NCBI RefSeq assembly: GCF_000382425.1
Contig: NZ_KB908291.1
Span: forward strand, 310,001-374,000
Direction of reading: 5' to 3'
Origin: Empedobacter brevis NBRC 14943 = ATCC 43319
GTDB lineage: Bacteria; Bacteroidota; Bacteroidia; Flavobacteriales; Weeksellaceae
Length of the DNA: 64,000 nt
In this document: positions 59,136 through 64,000 of the stretch, piece by piece
Layout: every line of letters starts with the position of its first letter
Position numbering within the stretch: the stretch's first letter is position 1
Program-made: the position numbers and the translations under genes
Notes under the pieces: generated by a model
What the model was told of the DNA's origin: nothing
What the model saw: only the letters and a program-made list of their open reading frames with translations
Database searches by the model: none

Positions 59136-59599
59136 TGCAATACGATGTACCAAATTTAGAAGAATATTTTGAACATATTCCTGAAGATCGAAAGGAAACA
59201 ATGCAGAAATTGTATGAAACATTGAAAACAAATTTGCCAAAAGGGTTTCAAGAAGAAATTAGTTACGGTCATATTGGTTTTGTTGTTCCTCATTCGCTCT
59301 ATCCAAATGGTTATCATTGTGACCCAAAGTTACCTTTACCTTTTATCAACCTTGCTTCACAAAAGAATTTCATTGCATTATATCATATGGGAATTTACAT
59401 GGATAATCAATTATTAAATTGGTTTATTGAAGAATATCCAAAACATTCGAAACGAAAATTGGATATGGGAAAAAGCTGTATTCGCTTCAAAAAGACGGAT
59501 AAAATTCCGTTCGATTTAATTGGTGAATTAGCAACAAAAGTTACCCCGCAGCAATGGATAGATAATTACGAAAAAGTATTACTTACCCGAAAAAAATAA
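59135..59599 (+). CDS. DUF1801 protein
   Basis: 154 residues. NLEEYFEHIPEDRKETMQKL, EEISYGHIGFVVPHSLYPNG, INLASQKNFIALYHMGIYMD and RKLDMGKSCIRFKKTDKIPF are typical of single-domain DUF1801 proteins. Function unknown. Translationally coupled to the preceding fusion gene; 3 bp before the DUF2461 gene. Confidence 0.83.
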   Translation: MQYDVPNLEEYFEHIPEDRKETMQKLYETLKTNLPKGFQEEISYGHIGFVVPHSLYPNGYHCDPKLPLPFINLASQKNFIALYHMGIYMDNQLLNWFIEEYPKHSKRKLDMGKSCIRFKKTDKIPFDLIGELATKVTPQQWIDNYEKVLLTRKK

Positions 59600-59602
59600 A
59601 GC

Positions 59603-60259
59603 ATGTCAGAAATAGTGAAATTTCTAAAAAAATTACAGAAAAATAATAACCGTGAATGGTTTACAGCACATAAACCTGAATTTGATACAGCTAAGGCTGA
59701 AGCAGATTTAATTTTTAATAAAATTTATCAGGAATTAAGTAAAAAGGAAGAACTAGAACCTTTAAAAATTTACAGAATTTACAGAGATGTTCGTTTCTCT
59801 CATGATAAAACACCATATAAATCACATTTTTCTGCCCAAACAGGGCGCAAAAAACCTCATCATAGAGGCGGATATTATTTTCATATTCAACCCGATCATT
59901 GTTTTATTGGTATTGGTTTTTGGGGACCGGAGCGAGATGACTTATTAAGAATTAGAAAAGACATTGAAGCTTCGGATGAATTGGAAAAAATTCTGCAATC
60001 AAAATCAATACAAAAAGAATTTGGAGAGATGCAAGGAGAAGAAGTAAAATCCGCTCCAAAAGGTTTTTCTAAAGAGCATGAACGCATCGAATTATTAAGA
60101 AAAAAGCAATATTTATTCATCAAAAATTTTACTGATGATGAAGTTTTAGCACATGATTTTCCTCAAAAAGTTGTTAAATCAATTCAGGTTCTTCAACCCT
60201 TTTTAGATTATATGACCGAAGTGCTAACCACAGATGAAAATGGTCAACCATTATATTAA
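59603..60259 (+). CDS. DUF2461 protein
   Basis: 218 residues of the DUF2461 family: FLKKLQKNNNREWFTAHKPE (N-terminal signature), IYRIYRDVRFSHDKTPYKSH, FSAQTGRKKPHHRGGYYFHI, CFIGIGFWGPERDDLLRIRK. The conserved RDVRFSxDKxPYK motif and basic residues suggest binding of an anionic ligand; no activity is known. Confidence 0.87.
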   Translation: MSEIVKFLKKLQKNNNREWFTAHKPEFDTAKAEADLIFNKIYQELSKKEELEPLKIYRIYRDVRFSHDKTPYKSHFSAQTGRKKPHHRGGYYFHIQPDHCFIGIGFWGPERDDLLRIRKDIEASDELEKILQSKSIQKEFGEMQGEEVKSAPKGFSKEHERIELLRKKQYLFIKNFTDDEVLAHDFPQKVVKSIQVLQPFLDYMTEVLTTDENGQPLY

Positions 60260-60286
60260 AACTATCAATCACAAAAATTACAAGTT

Positions 60287-60733
60287 ATGGCTAAAGTACA
60301 CGCTTATTTAAATTTTAACGGAGATTGCGAACAAGCATTCAAGTTTTACGAAACCGTTTTTGATACACAAAATACCGGGGTGCATAGAATGGGTGATATA
60401 CCACCTAGTCCAGATTTTCAAGTACCTGAAAGTGCAAAAGAAAAGGTAATGCATACTGCTTTATTTATCAATGAATCGACAATGATTATGGGATCTGATG
60501 TTGTTGAAGAATTTGGGCAAAAATATGTGCAGGGAAATAATGTTTATGTTATGCTGGATACTGGCTCTGCAGAAGAAGCAAAAAAATTATTCGATCGATT
60601 ATCTGTCAATGCCAAAGTAATGGAAATGCCTTTAGGTGAACAGTTTTTTGCTGAATTGTTTTCATCTTTTGTGGATCAATTTGGTATTCCATGGATGATT
60701 CATTTCGAAGGAAATAAAGCGCAACCGATGTAA
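60287..60733 (+). CDS. PhnB-like VOC protein
   Basis: 148 residues. KVHAYLNFNGDCEQAFKFYE at the start, HTALFINESTMIMGSDVVEE, NNVYVMLDTGSAEEAKKLFD, FSSFVDQFGIPWMIHFEGNK at the end are diagnostic of the PhnB/3-demethylubiquinone-9 3-methyltransferase-like VOC group. Despite the name, a phosphonate role is not implied. Last gene of the operon. Confidence 0.87.
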   Translation: MAKVHAYLNFNGDCEQAFKFYETVFDTQNTGVHRMGDIPPSPDFQVPESAKEKVMHTALFINESTMIMGSDVVEEFGQKYVQGNNVYVMLDTGSAEEAKKLFDRLSVNAKVMEMPLGEQFFAELFSSFVDQFGIPWMIHFEGNKAQPM

Positions 60734-60747
60734 TCGTATGAAAAATA

Positions 60748-60777
60748 AAAAAAGCTTCAATTTTTTGAAGCTTTTTT
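60748..60777. terminator. Bidirectional terminator between the PhnB-like gene and trmD
   Basis: Stem AAAAAGCTTCAA / TTGAAGCTTTTT with flanking A and T runs, overlapping the trmD stop region. Confidence 0.8.
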
Positions 60778-61463
60778 TATTTTAATCTTTTTTCTAACAA
60801 ATCTGGTCGGCGCTCTTTTGTTCGTTCAACCGCTTGTTCGTGTAACCATTCTTCAATTTTAGGAAAATTACCAGACAGCAAAACTTCGGGTACTTTATGG
60901 CCTTTATACTCTGCCGGGCGTGTATAAATGGGTGGCGCTAATAAATCATCCTGAAACGAATCAGAAAGAGCAGAAGTCTCATCTCCAATAACACCGGGAA
61001 TCAAACGGATAATAGAATCGGCTAAAATAATTGCTCCAAATTCTCCTCCGGAAAGTACATAATCGCCAATGGAAATTTCGCGTGTTACATACATATCACG
61101 AATACGTTGATCAATCCCTTTGTAATGTCCGCAAATCATCATTAAATTACCTTTCAATGATAAATCATTTGCAATCGTTTGATTAAGCGTTTCTCCATCA
61201 GGTGTCAAATAAATAATTTCATCATATTCATGTTCCTCTTTTAATTTTGAAATCATTTTGTCTAAAGGCTCGCACATGATAACCATTCCGGATGTTCCTC
61301 CATAAGGATAATCGTCAACATGTCTGTAACGGCCTTTGCCAAATTCTCTCAAATCATGTACATGAATTTCAGCCAAACCTTTTTCTTGCGCTCGTTTCAT
61401 AATTGAGGCTGAAAAAGGGCTCACCAATAATTCTGGTAAAACTGTGATAATATCTATTCGCAT
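60777..61463 (-). CDS. trmD: tRNA (guanine37-N1)-methyltransferase
   Basis: 228 residues, the usual TrmD length. Methylates G37 of tRNAs with SAM in the cytoplasm and prevents +1 frameshifting. N-terminal [40 protein letters not shown], and the deep trefoil-knot SAM site [20 protein letters not shown] with [20 protein letters not shown]. The tail ([12 protein letters not shown]-like, here [14 protein letters not shown]) is typical. It stands alone, not in the usual rpsP-rimM-trmD-rplS context. Its -7 box almost abuts the ATG. Confidence 0.95.
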   Translation of the reverse strand: MRIDIITVLPELLVSPFSASIMKRAQEKGLAEIHVHDLREFGKGRYRHVDDYPYGGTSGMVIMCEPLDKMISKLKEEHEYDEIIYLTPDGETLNQTIANDLSLKGNLMMICGHYKGIDQRIRDMYVTREISIGDYVLSGGEFGAIILADSIIRLIPGVIGDETSALSDSFQDDLLAPPIYTRPAEYKGHKVPEVLLSGNFPKIEEWLHEQAVERTKERRPDLLEKRLK

Positions 61464-61467
61464 CTTG

Positions 61468-61499
61468 CAAAGATATTTGTTTAGCTACGTTTGCGCAAA
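61468..61499 (-). promoter_or_regulatory. Promoter of trmD
   Basis: On the minus strand TATCTTTG (61468-61475) with TTTG at 61496-61499 20 bp upstream. The -7 box ends 5 bp before the ATG, so the transcript may start at or within the start codon (leaderless). Confidence 0.55.
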
Positions 61500-61620
61500 T
61501 TTGTATTTATTTTTTAAAAACGATAGATAAAAAAAAAATGCAATTTAGAAGATCAATACCACATTAAATAAATGAAATAGAATTGATATTATTCATTAGA
61601 CTAAATCAAATGAAAACAAG

Positions 61621-61628
61621 TAAATTTG
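61621..61628 (+). promoter_or_regulatory. -7 box (TAAATTTG) upstream of hemB
   Basis: Exact TAnnTTTG match, 19 bp before the ATG at 61648. No clear -33 TTG at proper spacing. Confidence 0.4.
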
Positions 61629-61647
61629 TAGTAAAATTTTATAAAAA

Positions 61648-62640
61648 ATGTTTATATATAACAGACATAGAAGACTTCGTAAGAATGAATCTATTCGTAG
61701 TATGGTTCGTGAAAATCATTTATCACCAAACGATTTTATTTTACCAATTTTTGTGGCTGAAGGTGAGGGTGTGAAAGAAGAAATTGCTGCAATGCCTGGT
61801 ATTTACCGCCATTCTATTGATAATACAGTAAAGGAGGTAAAAGAGATTTGGGATTTAGGAATTAAATCTGTTAATGTATATTGTAAAGTTAGCGATCATT
61901 TAAAAGATAACACTGGGAAAGAAGCGTGGAATCCGAATGGACTGATGCAGAATACCATCAAAGCCATTAAAGATGCGGTTCCTGAAATGATTGTAATGCC
62001 TGACGTTGCATTGGATCCTTTTTCAATTTATGGGCATGACGGAATCATCAAAAACGGAGAAATTGTCAATGATGAAACAGTTGAGGCGTTGGTAAAAATG
62101 ACCTTGTCTCATGCTGAAGCCGGAGCTGACTTTGTTGCACCATCAGATATGATGGACGGACGAATAGGAGCGATGCGTATGGCTTTAGAAGAAAATGGTT
62201 ACCATAATGTTGGAATTATGACGTATGCAGCAAAATATGCATCCTCTTTTTATGGACCATTCCGTACTGCTTTAGATTCTGCACCTGTTGATACACAAGA
62301 TATCCCAAAAGATAAAAAAACGTATCAAATGGATTTTCATAATTCAGAGGAAGCCTTACGTGAAGCAATTGCTGATGTAGAAGAGGGCGCTGATATTTTG
62401 ATGGTAAAACCGGGTATGGCTTATTTAGATATCGTAAAACTAATAAAAGATAATTTACAAGTTCCTGTATCTGTTTATCAGGTTTCCGGAGAATATGCCA
62501 TGATAAAGGCTGCTGCAGAAAAAGGGTGGATTGATCACGATAAAATAATGTTAGAGACATTGACATGCTTTAAAAGAGCAGGAGCTAATTTGATTTCAAC
62601 TTATTTTGCAAAAGATGCTGCACGACTATTAAATGAATAA
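61648..62640 (+). CDS. hemB: Delta-aminolevulinic acid dehydratase (porphobilinogen synthase)
   Basis: 330 residues. Joins two 5-aminolevulinate molecules to porphobilinogen in haem synthesis. N-terminal RRLRKNESIRSMVRENHLSP; catalytic Schiff-base lysines in YAAKYASSFYGPFR (Lys196) and LMVKPGMAYLDIVK (Lys254); YQVSGEYAMIKAA near the C-terminus. A classical three-Cys zinc site is not evident in the stretch VALDPFSIYGHDG, suggesting the Mg-type enzyme. Monocistronic with its own terminator. Confidence 0.96.
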   Translation: MFIYNRHRRLRKNESIRSMVRENHLSPNDFILPIFVAEGEGVKEEIAAMPGIYRHSIDNTVKEVKEIWDLGIKSVNVYCKVSDHLKDNTGKEAWNPNGLMQNTIKAIKDAVPEMIVMPDVALDPFSIYGHDGIIKNGEIVNDETVEALVKMTLSHAEAGADFVAPSDMMDGRIGAMRMALEENGYHNVGIMTYAAKYASSFYGPFRTALDSAPVDTQDIPKDKKTYQMDFHNSEEALREAIADVEEGADILMVKPGMAYLDIVKLIKDNLQVPVSVYQVSGEYAMIKAAAEKGWIDHDKIMLETLTCFKRAGANLISTYFAKDAARLLNE

Positions 62641-62650
62641 TAATAAAGAA

Positions 62651-62679
62651 AAAAGAACCACTTTGAAAGTGGTTCTTTT
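62651..62679. terminator. Bidirectional terminator after hemB
   Basis: AAAAGAACCACTTT paired with AAAGTGGTTCTTTT, T run following; between convergent hemB and the small secreted-protein gene. Confidence 0.8.
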
Positions 62680-62680
62680 T

Positions 62681-63043
62681 TTAAAGCGTATAGCTAATCA
62701 TTTTTGTTCTAAACTGCTGTTTTTCTAACGTAGAAAGCAAATATTTTTGCTCGGCTAAAGCTTGCTCTTTTTTGTGGTAATTTTTCTCATACCCCGTCTG
62801 AATCTCTTTTAAAGACGAGATCGAACCGTTCTTTAACAAGTAATTCTGGAATGTTGTATACCTATCCGCCAACTTTCCATAAATCTCCTTACTTTCGAGA
62901 TCTGCTTCATAAATATCCGTTACAAAAACTTCATTATTTTGTCCATAAGCAATGGAAAAAAAATAATACGTTTGATTATTCTTTGTTTGACTGAAAACCA
63001 CCCCAGCAACAAAGAATAGAAATAATACTAAACCTTTTTTCAT
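62681..63043 (-). CDS. Secreted protein of unknown function
   Basis: 120 residues with signal peptide LVLFLFFVAGVVFSQ. The mature part has a short beta segment (TYYFFSIAYGQNNEVFVTDI) and a Lys/Gln-rich C-terminal helix (SLKEIQTGYEKNYHKKEQAL) likely to form a coiled coil. No family recognised. Divergent from ffh. Confidence 0.65.
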   Translation of the reverse strand: MKKGLVLFLFFVAGVVFSQTKNNQTYYFFSIAYGQNNEVFVTDIYEADLESKEIYGKLADRYTTFQNYLLKNGSISSLKEIQTGYEKNYHKKEQALAEQKYLLSTLEKQQFRTKMISYTL

Positions 63044-63131
63044 TCAACCAAAATTTGAGTGCACAATTTAATTATAAAAATTTAATTAAGAGCCTTATTG
63101 TGTAATTTTATATAATTCGGTATAAATTTTT

Positions 63132-63139
63132 TATATTTG
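63132..63139 (+). promoter_or_regulatory. -7 box (TATATTTG) of ffh
   Basis: Exact TAnnTTTG match, 20 bp before the ffh ATG. No -33 TTG at typical spacing. Confidence 0.45.
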
Positions 63140-63159
63140 CGGTATAAAATTGACTCAAA

Positions 63160-64000
63160 ATGTTTCAAAATCTTCAGGATAAATTAGATAAGGCACTACA
63201 TACTTTAAAAGGAAAAGGACAAATTACTGAAATTAATGTTGCAGAAACAGTAAAAGAAGTGCGTAGAGCACTTGTTGATGCCGATGTTAGTTATAAAGTT
63301 GCTAAAGATTTTACAAATACGGTAAAAGAAAAGGCTTTAGGAGAAAACGTAATCACATCTCTGAATCCTGGACAATTAATGGTAAAAATTGTTCACGATG
63401 AATTAGCAAAATTAATGGGAGGTGAGGTAGTAGAACTTCAAATAGAAGCGAATCCTACAATTATTTTGATTGCTGGTTTACAAGGTTCCGGTAAAACAAC
63501 TTTTTCCGGAAAATTAGCTAATTTCCTTAAAACGAAGAAAAATAAAAAAGTATTGCTAGTTGCAGGTGACGTTTATCGCCCGGCCGCTATCAATCAATTG
63601 CAGGTTTTAGGAGAGCAAATTGGTGTTGATGTATATGCTGATTTAGAAAATAAAAATCCTGTTGAAATTGCTCAAGCAGCGATTGCTCAAGCAAAACAAA
63701 ATGGAAACAATGTCATTATAGTCGATACTGCTGGTCGTTTAGCAATTGATGAGCAAATGATGGATGAAATTCGCCGCGTTCATCAAACTGTCAACCCAAC
63801 CGAAACTTTGTTTGTTGTCGATTCTATGACTGGGCAAGATGCGGTAAATACTGCAAAAGCATTCAACGAAGTTTTAAATTACAATGGGGTTGTACTTACA
63901 AAATTAGATGGAGATACTCGTGGTGGAGCTGCTTTAACGATTAGAACTGTTGTCGATAAACCAATTAAGTTTATCTCGACTGGTGAAAAGATGGAAGCTT
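63160..64000 (+). CDS. ffh: Signal recognition particle protein Ffh (3' part missing)
   Basis: 280 codons are visible before the window ends. N domain (LQDKLDKALHTLKGKGQITE, VRRALVDADVSYKVAKDF) and G domain: P-loop GLQGSGKTTFSGKLA (about 106-120), GDVYRPAA, DTAGRLA, TKLDGDTRGGAAL. The M domain that binds signal peptides and SRP RNA lies beyond the window. Targets membrane and secreted proteins co-translationally. A TATATTTG box at 63132-63139 lies 20 bp before the ATG. Confidence 0.96.
   Translation, partial: MFQNLQDKLDKALHTLKGKGQITEINVAETVKEVRRALVDADVSYKVAKDFTNTVKEKALGENVITSLNPGQLMVKIVHDELAKLMGGEVVELQIEANPTIILIAGLQGSGKTTFSGKLANFLKTKKNKKVLLVAGDVYRPAAINQLQVLGEQIGVDVYADLENKNPVEIAQAAIAQAKQNGNNVIIVDTAGRLAIDEQMMDEIRRVHQTVNPTETLFVVDSMTGQDAVNTAKAFNEVLNYNGVVLTKLDGDTRGGAALTIRTVVDKPIKFISTGEKMEA

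Overview
The window looks like chromosome of a low-G+C Flavobacteriales bacterium. A Weeksellaceae-type genome (Empedobacter-like) is a reasonable but unproven guess. The signs are Bacteroidota promoter boxes (TAnnTTTG at -7, a few with TTG/TTTG near -33), weak ribosome binding sites, and flavobacterial gene families: PafA phosphatase, DUF2807/GIN proteins, HxlR, DUF6428 and RES-Xre. Housekeeping anchors are fumC (3.1-4.5 kb), trmD (60.8-61.5), hemB (61.6-62.6) and a partial ffh at the right edge.

Layout. 0-19.8 kb is AT-rich backbone: a partial choloylglycine-hydrolase-family gene, pafA, an SRPBCC gene, fumC, a RES-Xre toxin-antitoxin pair, a CopA-type copper ATPase, a two-component system with a sigma-54 activator facing a five-gene HlyD/MacB/TolC-type export operon, a LysR gene, a frameshifted ParB-like gene, and an mdaB/monooxygenase pair. 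From about 19.85 to 50.68 kb the base composition rises (one 60-base line counted at 38401 has 29 G+C; one at 59641 has 21). This accessory block holds secreted proteins of unknown role, many one-component regulators (LuxR, HxlR, four AraC or GyrI types, ArsR, Crp, WYL), small redox and hydrolase enzymes, an arsenic operon (arsR, DUF6428, methyltransferase, arsC, acr3), MscS, bestrophin and a Na+/H+ antiporter. From 50.9 kb the AT-rich backbone returns: a baeRF3-like gene, a Crp-YceI-nitronate monooxygenase group, a CocE hydrolase, a tight operon of eight small SRPBCC/VOC/DUF1801/DUF2461 proteins, then trmD, hemB and ffh.

The most notable system is in the accessory block. A 143-residue Y1/HUH transposase with the look of a REP-associated tyrosine transposase (RAYT) at 30488-30919 is flanked on both sides by members of a family of 22-bp palindromes. 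The half site is GCCCAYGRTTT followed by its own reverse complement. I count about 15 loci between 23.6 and 50.7 kb and saw none in the AT-rich flanks. The palindromes sit mostly at gene 3' ends. They supply the stop codons of the transposase and of mscS, and one copy bridges two genes into a single reading frame. A second dispersed repeat, about 108 bp with imperfect inverted ends, forms a four-unit tandem array at 44.09-44.53 kb. A third repeat, about 130-140 bp, occurs as an inverted pair bracketing 26.9-38.8 kb.

Regulation is unusually readable. Two AraC genes each have a pair of direct repeats, spaced 21 or 22 bp, at a fixed distance from the -7 box of their own promoter and of one neighbouring gene. 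The export operon has a sigma-54 -24/-12 element with a double dyad upstream, as expected for the NtrC-type regulator beside it.
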